Assembly: GCA_029959905.1 (NCBI GenBank)
Contig: JASCNZ010000003.1
Coordinates: forward strand, 62,001-126,000
Source of the DNA: Microbacteriaceae bacterium PS02344
Lineage (GTDB): Bacteria > Actinomycetota > Actinomycetes > Actinomycetales > Microbacteriaceae
Reading direction: 5' to 3'
DNA: 64,000 bases
Below the pieces are notes generated by a model. That model did no database searches. It was not told where the DNA came from and saw only the letters and a program-made list of their open reading frames with translations. Each line of letters begins with the position of its first letter. Position 1 is the first letter of the stretch. The translations under genes were made by a program, and so were the position numbers. Positions 54,739 through 63,100 of this stretch are shown here, one piece after another.

Positions 54739-55634
54739 CGGGGCTCCACCGCGGTGACGAGGAGTGAACGCATCGCGAGCAGTCCTTTCTGAGGGTCGGG
54801 CACGCGCACGCGCCGACGGTAGAGGTCGTCCACCGGGGTGCGGGCCACGCGCCGCGTGAGGGCGGCGAACAGCGCGAGTGCGCTGCGCACGGCGGCCCGC
54901 GCATCCTTCGGGAGCAGGGGGATCGATGCCCGGGCGTCGTCGAGCTGGCGCTCCACGGTGGCGACCCAGGCGTCGCGGTCGGCGTCGGTCAGACGGTCGG
55001 CGGTGCCGAGGTAGCTGCGGCCGAGTCGGTCGGTGTCATCCGCCAGATCGCGGAGGAAGTTGACGTTCTGGAACGCGGCCCCGAGCTGACGGGCGCCGTG
55101 CTCCAGCACCTCCCGCTGGGCGGCGGTGGGGGCAGTGCCGCGCAGGAACACGCGTAGGCACATGAGACCCACCACCTCGGCCGATCCGAACACGTAGCGC
55201 GCGTGCGCCGTCGAATCGTAGGCGGCCGGGGTGTCGGAGGGGACGTCGGCGAGCATCGACTCGAAGAAGGGCTGCGTGAGGTCCTCGCCGATACCGCAGG
55301 CCCGGGCCGTCTGGGCGAAGGCATGCAGGATCAGGTCGCTGCTGTACCCGGTGCGCATGGCGCGGTGCGTCTCGGCGATGTACGTCGACAATGCGTCGGC
55401 CTGCGCGCCGGCGTCGAGCCCGGCCTCCGCGGCGACGCCGTCGACGATCTCGTCGGCGATCCGCACCATCGCGTAGATGTTGCGGATGTGCTGACGGTGT
55501 CGGCGGCCGAGGAGTTTCGTCGCCATGCCGAACGAGGTCGAGTAGGCGCGGATCACGCCCGTCGTCGCGATCTCGGCGGTGCGACTGAAACGCCGGAGCG
55601 ACGCGTCGTCCGCTCCGGCGGATGCGGCGCTCAC
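54735..55634 (-). CDS. crtB: Phytoene synthase
   Basis: CrtB condenses two geranylgeranyl diphosphates to phytoene. The 299-residue protein has the two Asp-rich motifs of squalene/phytoene synthases: MVRIADEIVDG near residue 57, and NVNFLRDLADDTDRLGRSYL near residue 185. The RAYSTSFGMATKLL substrate segment is present. It starts with GTG overlapping the crtE stop as GTGA. Confidence 0.94.
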   Translation of the reverse strand: MSAASAGADDASLRRFSRTAEIATTGVIRAYSTSFGMATKLLGRRHRQHIRNIYAMVRIADEIVDGVAAEAGLDAGAQADALSTYIAETHRAMRTGYSSDLILHAFAQTARACGIGEDLTQPFFESMLADVPSDTPAAYDSTAHARYVFGSAEVVGLMCLRVFLRGTAPTAAQREVLEHGARQLGAAFQNVNFLRDLADDTDRLGRSYLGTADRLTDADRDAWVATVERQLDDARASIPLLPKDARAAVRSALALFAALTRRVARTPVDDLYRRRVRVPDPQKGLLAMRSLLVTAVEPR

Positions 55635-56701
55635 GAGCGGCGTCCCTCGACTCGGGCGAGCAGGGTGCGCAGGCACGTCACGACATCGCCCGACATGGTG
55701 CGCGTCTCCTCGGCGGCGGTGAGGATCTCGGATGCCGCGGCCAGCTCGTCCGCGACGAGGCTCTGCACGAAACCCTCCGCACCGCACTCGCGGAGCACAC
55801 CGCGCAGGTGCAGCCCTTCCTCGGTGGTGAGATCGGCGGTGCCGAAGCGCGGAGCGATCTTCGTCCATGCGGTGGTCATCCGCGCGTAGGCGATGATCGC
55901 CGTCTCCTTGCCCTCGCGCAGATCCGAGAACGGGTCCTTGCCGTGAGCCTCGGCGTCGCCGAAGATGCAGAGCAGGTCGTCCTGCAGCTGGAACGCGAGG
56001 CCGAGGTGTCGCCCGATCGCGGAGAGATCCTCCTCTACCTCGACGGAGGCGCCGGCGAGGACCGCCGCCGCCCGCAGCGGGAGCGAGAAGGAGTAGGTCG
56101 CGGTCTTGTAGGTGCTCATGGCCAGGATGGTGCGCAGATCGGGCACGATGACGCCGTCGGCGAGTCCGACGTCGATGTGCTCGCCGGCGACGGTCTCGAC
56201 GATCGTGTGCTCGACGAGATCGAGCAGGCGCAGGCGAGCGGCGGTCGACACCCGTGAGCGAGCGAATCCCAGCACCGCGGTCGCCAGCAGCAGGTCGCCC
56301 ATGAGGATGGCGCTCGACCGCGCCCAGTGCAGGTCGTCGCGTGCGCCGCCGTCGTGTGCGAGCGTGCCGATGAGGTTCGGACGGCGACGCCGATAGAGAT
56401 CGCCGTCGATGACGTCGTCGTGCAGGAGAAACGCGTAGTGCAGCAGCTCGATCTCGGCGGCGATGCCCACCGCCGTGTCGGTGTCGCGTCGGCGGGAGTC
56501 GGGCGACAGTGCGCGGTGGATGTCGAGCAGCAGACGCGGCCGGATCAGCTTCCCACCGGTCGCGTGGGCAGCGGCCGATCGCCACAGGCCCGCGAACGGC
56601 TCTCCGTAGACCTCCGCGGCCGTGCTGCGCTCGGCGAAGCGGAGGCGCAGAGCCTCCTCGATGCGGATGCCCTGCTCGTCCTGCGTCGCGATCGCGGTCA
56701 T
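55631..56701 (-). CDS. crtE: Geranylgeranyl diphosphate synthase (CrtE/IdsA)
   Basis: The 356-residue polyprenyl synthase has the first Asp-rich motif LLHDDVIDGDLYRRRRP near residue 95 and the second LQLQDDLLCIFGDAEAHGKDP near residue 255. The conserved GGKLIRPRLLLD segment lies near residue 49. It supplies GGPP to CrtB. The ATG at 56701 is one base after the idi stop. Confidence 0.92.
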   Translation of the reverse strand: MTAIATQDEQGIRIEEALRLRFAERSTAAEVYGEPFAGLWRSAAAHATGGKLIRPRLLLDIHRALSPDSRRRDTDTAVGIAAEIELLHYAFLLHDDVIDGDLYRRRRPNLIGTLAHDGGARDDLHWARSSAILMGDLLLATAVLGFARSRVSTAARLRLLDLVEHTIVETVAGEHIDVGLADGVIVPDLRTILAMSTYKTATYSFSLPLRAAAVLAGASVEVEEDLSAIGRHLGLAFQLQDDLLCIFGDAEAHGKDPFSDLREGKETAIIAYARMTTAWTKIAPRFGTADLTTEEGLHLRGVLRECGAEGFVQSLVADELAAASEILTAAEETRTMSGDVVTCLRTLLARVEGRRS

Positions 56702-56702
56702 C

Positions 56703-57224
56703 TCAGATCGTTCCGTTCGCTCGCAGGCGGGGGAGCTGCTCGGCGATCCAGGGGCTGAACGCGAAGGGCGCCGCAGCCACAGCGGTGGCGGCATCGGCGG
56801 CGTCGACCCAGGCCCATTCCGCCACCTCGTCGGACGACGGAGAGAGAGGACCGACGACGCGCGCGGTGAAGACGGGGCATACCTCGTTCTCGACGATGCC
56901 GCTCGCGTCGACCGCTCGATAGCGGTAGTCGGGCAGCGCTGACCGCACATCGTCGACGGGGGCGCCGAGCTCCTGCATGGCGCGGCGGCGCACGGCCTCG
57001 ACCATGTCCTCGCCGGGCTGCGGGTGGCCGCAGAAACTATTGGTCCAGACGCCCGGCCAGGTCTGCTTCGAGAGGGCGCGGCGGGTCAGCAGGATGCGGC
57101 CCGTGTCGTCGACGATGTGGCAGGAGAAGGCCAGGTGCAGCGGGGTGTCGCGCGTGTGCACCTCGCTCTTCGGGAGCGAGCCGATCGCCGTCCCGTCCTC
57201 GTCGAGAAGAGTCACGTACTCCAT
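56703..57224 (-). CDS. idi: Isopentenyl-diphosphate delta-isomerase, type 1
   Basis: Idi interconverts IPP and DMAPP. The 173-residue Nudix-fold protein has the catalytic cysteine in WTNSFCGHPQPGED near residue 67, HLAFSCHIVDDTGRILLTRR before it and the catalytic glutamate in GIVENEVCPVF. The ATG at 57224 was chosen because AGAGGA lies at ribosome-site distance. An ATG at 57242 is also possible. It is the first gene of the crt operon. Confidence 0.93.
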   Translation of the reverse strand: MEYVTLLDEDGTAIGSLPKSEVHTRDTPLHLAFSCHIVDDTGRILLTRRALSKQTWPGVWTNSFCGHPQPGEDMVEAVRRRAMQELGAPVDDVRSALPDYRYRAVDASGIVENEVCPVFTARVVGPLSPSSDEVAEWAWVDAADAATAVAAAPFAFSPWIAEQLPRLRANGTI

Positions 57225-57254
57225 GGCGTCCTCTGCGTTCATTTCACTAGCTTG

Positions 57255-57302
57255 GCGAGTAATTAACTTAGCATGAAATAGATCGTTGTGTAACATACTC
57301 GC
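57255..57302. promoter_or_regulatory. AT-rich imperfect inverted repeat in the idi-marR promoter region
   Basis: GCGAGTAATTAAC (57255-57267) and GTAACATACTCGC (57290-57302) are inverted copies matching at 10 of 13 positions. The right arm overlaps the -10 element of the marR gene. It is a good candidate operator for the divergent MarR protein. Confidence 0.55.
57291..57296 (+). promoter_or_regulatory. Leaderless -10 element of the marR gene (TAACAT)
   Basis: TAACAT lies six bases before the ATG at 57303, inside the right arm of the inverted repeat. Confidence 0.6.
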
Positions 57303-57938
57303 ATGGACCACGCTTCCGGCACCACCCCGACGACGGGGGAGTCGACGCGCGCCTCGACTCTCGAGGGCGCTGCCGGAATCGACGGTCTCCATCACGGCGC
57401 GATCTACGACGTCGAGGCGGCCGACCCTCGGAGTTCCCTCGTCGACCGCTCCGGCGTCGCTCCGGAAGACCTCGAGCAGATCTCGACGCTCATGGCGGCG
57501 CTCGGTGAACTGCGCGAGGCGGAGCAACGGCTCTCGCGAGCCTCCCGACGCTACATGCAGCTGAACGACACCGACATGCGCGCACTGCACTACCTGATCG
57601 TGTGCGCGAACGCGCAGGCGATCGCCACTCCCGGGGGGATCGCGCAGCACCTCGCCATCTCGACGGCATCGACGACCAAACTGCTCGACCGGCTGGAGAA
57701 GGGCGGGCACATCGTGCGCTCGCCCCATCCTCGCGATCGACGTGCCCTCGCCATCACGATCACCGACGAGACCCGCGAGGCGGCCATGCAGACCGTCGGT
57801 CGCCAGCAGGCACGTCGCTTCTACGCCGCCGCCCGGCTGACGCGCGCAGAGCGCGACACCGTCGTGCGATTCCTGCGCGATATGACCCAGGAGATCGCGC
57901 TTCCCGAGAGCGGCTGGGCGTCACCCGAGAACGACTGA
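57303..57938 (+). CDS. MarR-family regulator, likely CrtR of the carotenoid operon
   Basis: The 211-residue protein has a winged-helix MarR domain (about residues 55-195: NDTDMRALHYLIVCANAQ; LAISTASTTKLLDRLEKGGHI; RSPHPRDRRALAITITDETRE) after a 55-residue disordered N-terminus. Its gene is divergent from the crt operon, like crtR of Corynebacterium, whose repressor is released by GGPP. That role is inferred from position. A strong hairpin follows. Confidence 0.88.
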   Translation: MDHASGTTPTTGESTRASTLEGAAGIDGLHHGAIYDVEAADPRSSLVDRSGVAPEDLEQISTLMAALGELREAEQRLSRASRRYMQLNDTDMRALHYLIVCANAQAIATPGGIAQHLAISTASTTKLLDRLEKGGHIVRSPHPRDRRALAITITDETREAAMQTVGRQQARRFYAAARLTRAERDTVVRFLRDMTQEIALPESGWASPEND

Positions 57939-57966
57939 AGGCTCCCCGGGGCGGAGAGCCTTCAGT
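57934..57966. terminator. Terminator between convergent marR and lsr2
   Basis: ACTGAAGGCTC (57934-57944) pairs perfectly with GAGCCTTCAGT (57956-57966). The left arm covers the marR stop codon. Confidence 0.75.
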
Positions 57967-57983
57967 GCAATTCTGCGAGGTCG

Positions 57984-58340
57984 TCAGTGTGCTTTGTTAT
58001 ACGCCTCGATGACGGGTGCGGGGATTCTGCCGCGCTCCGACAGTGAATAGCCGTTGTCATTGGCCCAGGCGCGGATCGCCGCGACCTCGGGGTTCCGCGC
58101 CGGGCGCTTGCGCGACGACGACGAAGAGGAGGAGGAGCGCGGAGCGCCGCCGGAACCCGCACGTCGCCCTGCGGCGATGTAGGGCTCGAGGGCCTCGCGC
58201 AGCTCTCGCGCGTGCTCCTCGTTCAGGTCGACCTCCCAGGCCTGACCGTTGAGGGAGAAATGGATCGTCTCCCCTTCGCCGACCTCGAGGACGCTGCCGT
58301 CGATATCGTCGACCAGCTGATGCACAATTCTTCTCGCCAT
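57984..58340 (-). CDS. lsr2: Lsr2 nucleoid-associated DNA-bridging protein
   Basis: The 118-residue protein has the N-terminal dimerisation domain (ARRIVHQLVDDIDGSVLEVGEGETIHFSL, read in parts), a polyserine linker and the C-terminal DNA-binding domain (IRAWANDNGYSLSERGRIP) with the AT-groove-binding RGR. Lsr2 silences AT-rich DNA. The ATG has no ribosome site; TACTGT lies seven bases upstream. Confidence 0.95.
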   Translation of the reverse strand: MARRIVHQLVDDIDGSVLEVGEGETIHFSLNGQAWEVDLNEEHARELREALEPYIAAGRRAGSGGAPRSSSSSSSSRKRPARNPEVAAIRAWANDNGYSLSERGRIPAPVIEAYNKAH

Positions 58341-58347
58341 GAGGAGG

Positions 58348-58353
58348 ACAGTA
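58348..58353 (-). promoter_or_regulatory. Leaderless-type -10 element of lsr2 (TACTGT)
   Basis: TACTGT on the minus strand is seven bases before the ATG at 58340, and the short gap holds no Shine-Dalgarno. Confidence 0.5.
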
Positions 58354-58445
58354 CCGCGCAAAAGGAAATGCGGCAAGAATTGCCGAGTATTCGTGCCGAA
58401 ATACGTCGCGACATTAATGCGTTCCGAGCCGGAACGAATGCGGGG

Positions 58446-59303
58446 TCAGGGGAGAAGGCCCGCACGTCTCGCGCGTACCACGGCCGCATGACGAGTGGAC
58501 GCGTCGAGCTTCGCCATCGCCGTGCCGATGTACGCCTTGACGGTGCTCTCGCGCAGACCCAGCTCGGCGGCGATCTCACCGTTGGTGGCCCCGAGCGCCG
58601 CGCAGGCGAGAACGTCGGTCTCGCGCGGCGACAGGCGCACGATCGGGACCGTGCCGGTGTGCGCGGGGGCGCGCTCGTCGTCCGCGAGGGCGAGCAGTCG
58701 CCGCTCGACCGCGGCGAGGCGAGCCCGCAGTGCCTCGTCATCGACGGAGGCGCTGATCCCGCGGAGCTCGGCGAAGGTCTCGCGCAGCTGCTCCTGATGC
58801 GGTGCCGTCGGGGAGGGAAGCGCGCTCGCCGCGCGCAGTCGGCGCTCGACCTCATCGCGGATCCGCAGCTCGTCGGCGAGGCCCTGTACGACCTGCATGG
58901 CGGGAGCGGTCGTGATCCCGGCGACGGGCTCCGTGTCCCATGCGCCCGCGTAGAGGACGCCTCGCGATCTCCCCTCGACCACGATCGGGAGGGCGAGAAG
59001 AGTGCGCAGCCCCTCACCGAGCACGAAGACGTCGTAGTCATGGGTGATCTGCTGCGACGAGCCGTAGTCGCTCGTCATGCGCGGGCGCAGTTCCATCATG
59101 GCCCGCCCGCCGAGACCGCGTTCGGGACGCACGCGCAGGCCGTCGAGACTGCGGGTGCGATTGCCGACGATCGTCGTCACATGCACGACCCCGTCGTCGA
59201 GCAGGCCGCCGAACGCCACCGGGAACCGCGTGCGCCGCGCCAGTTCGCGCACCGCGCGAGCGACGAGCTCGGCGTCCGAGTCGGACGCGGGGGGTGTGTT
59301 CAT
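58446..59303 (-). CDS. GAF-domain LuxR-family transcriptional regulator
   Basis: The 285-residue protein has an N-terminal GAF-like sensor domain (about residues 10-150: RGLGGRAMMELRPRMTSDYG and LALPIVVEGRSRGVLYAG), a coiled linker, and a C-terminal LuxR helix-turn-helix (LSPRETDVLACAALGATNGEI, AELGLRESTVKAYIGTAMAKL). The GAF ligand is unknown; relatives in actinobacteria often regulate acyl-CoA or aromatic degradation. No target gene is adjacent. Confidence 0.87.
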   Translation of the reverse strand: MNTPPASDSDAELVARAVRELARRTRFPVAFGGLLDDGVVHVTTIVGNRTRSLDGLRVRPERGLGGRAMMELRPRMTSDYGSSQQITHDYDVFVLGEGLRTLLALPIVVEGRSRGVLYAGAWDTEPVAGITTAPAMQVVQGLADELRIRDEVERRLRAASALPSPTAPHQEQLRETFAELRGISASVDDEALRARLAAVERRLLALADDERAPAHTGTVPIVRLSPRETDVLACAALGATNGEIAAELGLRESTVKAYIGTAMAKLDASTRHAAVVRARRAGLLP

Positions 59304-59397
59304 GCCGTCGTTCTCCGTGGTCGCGCTGCCGTCGGCGGAAGGCGAGCGGCCGCCGTGTCGACGCGAGAGTATCACCGCCCGCGCGGGTCCCGACGGC

Positions 59398-59949
59398 CTA
59401 CTCGTCGATACCCGCGACGGGGGATGTCTGCGCGGCCGCTCGACGTTCGAGATCGACGAGGAACCGTTTGCGCTCCGGGTGCGCGCCGTAGGGACCGATG
59501 GTGCCGTCGGAGCGCACGACGCGATGCACCGGCACGATGATCGAGAACGGGGTCAGTCGGCAGGCGGTGCCCACCGCGCGGGCGGCGCCGGGATGGCCGG
59601 CGATGACCGCGACCTCGCCGTAGCTCATCGTCTCGGCCCAGCCGATCTCGCAGATCGTCTCGAGGGCGCGGCGGTGGAATCCGTCGATGAGCCTCCAGTC
59701 GAGGTCGACGTGGTCGTCGAACCGCACGGGCTCGCCCTCGAAGTAGCGTGCGAGCAGCGCTGTCACGTCGTCGGCGGCACCCGGGTCGGGTTCGGGCACG
59801 GCACCCAGGCGGCGGGCGACGTTCTCGAGCAACCAGGGGACCGTCGGGTCGTCGGCCTCGGAAAGGTCGAACCGCACGATGCCCTGGTCGGAGAACACGG
59901 CCAGCGCATCTCCGAAGGGGGTCGGGGCGAAGTCGTAGCGGAAGGTCAT
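59398..59949 (-). CDS. Alkyltransferase-like protein: Ogt-type fold without the acceptor cysteine
   Basis: The 183-residue protein has the methylated-DNA-cysteine methyltransferase fold. The DNA-binding helix region MSYGEVAVIAGHPGAARAVG, GTACRLTPFSIIVPVHRVVR and the end YGAHPERKRFLVDLE are all typical. But the active-site PCHRV reads PVHRV; the cysteine codon is GTG. It cannot be a suicide alkyltransferase. It could be a sensor of alkylated bases like the ATL proteins (which have Trp there), handing lesions to excision repair. The start has GGAGGC upstream. Confidence 0.85.
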   Translation of the reverse strand: MTFRYDFAPTPFGDALAVFSDQGIVRFDLSEADDPTVPWLLENVARRLGAVPEPDPGAADDVTALLARYFEGEPVRFDDHVDLDWRLIDGFHRRALETICEIGWAETMSYGEVAVIAGHPGAARAVGTACRLTPFSIIVPVHRVVRSDGTIGPYGAHPERKRFLVDLERRAAAQTSPVAGIDE

Positions 59950-60114
59950 GCCTCCATCCTGTCGGGGCAGCTGCCGTGGCGCGGGGCCAGGACGAAGCGC
60001 CTCGCGGAGGATCGGAAGAAGAGGAGGTCGGATGCGGCGGTGCAGGACGAGTGCGGAGGGCGCGGAATTCGCCCGAAACCCGCCCGGGATACCGGTCGGC
60101 GCGCCGGTCGCGCC

Positions 60115-60120
60115 TAGGGT
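60115..60120 (+). promoter_or_regulatory. Leaderless -10 element (TAGGGT)
   Basis: TAGGGT lies six bases before the GTG at 60127. Confidence 0.6.
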
Positions 60121-60126
60121 GGCAGT

Positions 60127-63100
60127 GTGTGGCGACGAGAAGACAAGTCTGCGGGTGACGCGGCAGCGGCAGCAGCTGTGACGCTCGGCGACCTGCAGCC
60201 CTCGAGCACCGGCGTGACGGTGCCGCACGCCGCCGACGCCGAGCGTGCGCGCCTGCGCGCCGAGGCGGCCGAGCTGGGAGGACCGTCGCCGCTCACCGGC
60301 TTCCGCGACGCGCCCGAATCGGGCATCGACATCTCGAAGGCGCATCCGGGCAGCCTGCCTCAGTTCATCACGGGCCGATCAACGCTGCTCTCCAACCTCT
60401 TCCGCGACGAGGTTGGTCTGCGCACCGCGCGCCTCGCGGCCGAGCGCATCACCGCGAAGAACACCGAGCTGCGCACCGTCCGCGGCATCGAGGCCGTGCA
60501 CCTCGCCGTCGGCGTCGCGCGCTGGCGCATCGGTGGGGCAGCCTTCGCCGCGCCCGTCCTGCTCCGACCGCTGGCCATCCGCCGGCACCACTCCGACTTC
60601 GAGCTGAAGCTGCAGGGGGCCTTCACCGTCAACCCGGAGCTCGTGCGCATCGCGCGCGAGCACTTCGGCATCACGATCGACGGGGCCGTGCTCGCCGCCC
60701 TCGCCTACGACGGCGGCATCTTCAAGCCGCAGCCCGTGATCGACAGCCTGCGCGCGATCACCCGCACCATCGACACCTTCTCGGTCGAGCCGCGACTCGT
60801 GGTGTCGACCTTCGCCGACGTGGGCGGCGCGATGGCGCGCGACGGACACGACCTCGACCACCGGATGCTGAACGCCCTCGCCGGGCACGTCGGCGACCGC
60901 GAGCAGGTCATGGCGCCTCGCGCCGTGCCGCATCACACCGGTCCCGACGATCGGGCGCCGGCCTCCGACACACTGCTGCTCGACGCGGATGCCGAGCAGG
61001 AGGCGGTCCTCGCGCGGATCACGGCCGGCCACTCGCTGACCGTCGCGACGCTCCCCGGGACCGGGGGCACGCAGACGGTGATCAACGCCGTCGGCGAGCT
61101 CGTCCGTGCAGGCAAACGCGTGCTCGTGGTATCGGCGCGCCGGTCGACCCTCGACGGGGTTCGTCATCGTCTCGCCGGGATCGGTCTCGACAGCCTCGCG
61201 ATCTCGCCGGCCTCGGTCCGGCGCGACCTCGTGCGGGCCATCGTGCGCAATGAGAAGGCCACAGCTCCGAAGGCGGGAGAGGTCGACGATGCTCTGGTGC
61301 GGCTGCGCACGGTGCTCCGCGACTACCGCGAGGCTCTGACCGCGCCGATCCACGGCACCCGGTCGTCGGTGCTCGACGCGACGCGCGAGCTCACGCGGCT
61401 CGCCTCGTTGCCCGTGCCTCCCTCGACCACGGCCCGACTCGGCGCGGACGCGCTGCGCCGTCTGGCCGAGGATCGCAAGGACGCGGCCGCCGCGCTCGCG
61501 CAGGCCGCGCGTCTGGGGGAGTTCCGTTTCGGGCCCGACGACTCGCCGTGGTACGGCGTGAGCTTCACGTCGACCGAGGATGCCCGTGCCGCGCATACCC
61601 TCGCCGGTCGACTGCACGGCGACAGCGTGCCCGCTCTGCTCGAGCGCGGCTACGAGCTGATCGCCCAGACGCGGATGCGCCCGTTCTCGACGATCCAGGA
61701 GTTGGGGGAGTATCTGCGCCTGCTCGAGGGCATCCGCGACTCGCTCGACCGCTTCAGCCCGACGGTCTTCGAGCGCCCGCTCGGCGACCTGATCCAGGCG
61801 CACGGCTCGCGCCGCGACGCCCCGGGCATGTCGTCGGCCAATCGCCGCCGCCTGCGCCGTCTGGCGAAGGAGTACGTGCGCCCGGGCGTGCACGTCACCG
61901 AGATGCACGAGGCGCTCCTGCGCATCCAGACGCAGCGCACGCAATGGCAGCGCTGCGTCGACGCGGGCGTCGCCCCCGAGATCCCGCTCGGTCTCGGTGA
62001 GGTCGCCGCGGCCTGGCAGCGCGTGGACGCGCAGCTCGCCGAGCTCGACGTCGCGCTCGGCCGGCGCGAGCCCCTCGTGACCCTCCCTGTCGCCCGCCTC
62101 GTGCGCACCCTCGCGGGCCTGGCCGCCGAGTCCGACGTGTTCGAGAATCTCGTGGAGCGGGCGCAGCTGCGCGACGAGCTCGCCCTGCTGGGCCTCGAGC
62201 CGCTGCTCACCGATCTCTCGGTGCGGCACGTGTCGGAGTCGCGGGTCGGCGACGAGCTGGAGTTCGCGTGGTGGCAGTCGCTGCTCGAACGCGCACTGCA
62301 GGAGAACCGGGCGCTGCTCGGCGCGAACACCGCCGTGGTCGACCGTCTCGAGCGCGACTTCCGCCTGGTCGACGAGGCGCACGCGGCGATGGCCGGACCG
62401 CTCCTCGCCTGGCAGCTCGCCAACCAGTGGCGCATCGCCATCGTCGACGAACCCGAGGAGTCGGCCCACCTGCGCCGCGCTCTCAAGCAGGCATCGACGA
62501 CCACGGCCGAGCTGGTGAGCGCGGCGCCGACGCTCATCGAGACGCTGGCCCCGGTCTGGATCTCGTCGCCGTACCTGGTCCCCGAGATCCCCGACTCCGT
62601 CGAGTTCGACACGGTGCTGCTGGTGGATGCCGCGGCGATCAACCTCGCCGAGGCCGTGCCGGCCATCCGTCGTGCCCGGCAGGTGGTCGCGTTCGGCGAT
62701 CCGGTGACGCAGCGTCCGAGCGCGTTCGAGACGGCGGTCGCCGCCGATGACCCGTGGGAGGCGGAGGTGCCGTTCGACGAGGTCTCGGTCTTCGAGCGCC
62801 TGTCGGAGCTGCTGCCCGTGATGACGCTGACCCGCAGCTACCGTGCCGGTGGCGAGGACCTCGCCGAGCTCATCAACGATGCCTTCTACGGCGGGGAGAT
62901 CGTGTCGCTGCCCTGGGCCGGCTCCTATCTCGGTCGCGGCAGCCTCACGGTCGACTACGTCGAGGGCGGCACCGGTACGCCCGACCCGATCTCGGGCGCC
63001 GTCGAGAGCCCCGAGGCCGAGGTGGCGCGCGTCGTCACCCTCGTGGTCGAGCATGCGGTGCATCGACCCAGCGAGTCGCTCATGGTGGTCACGGCGAGCA

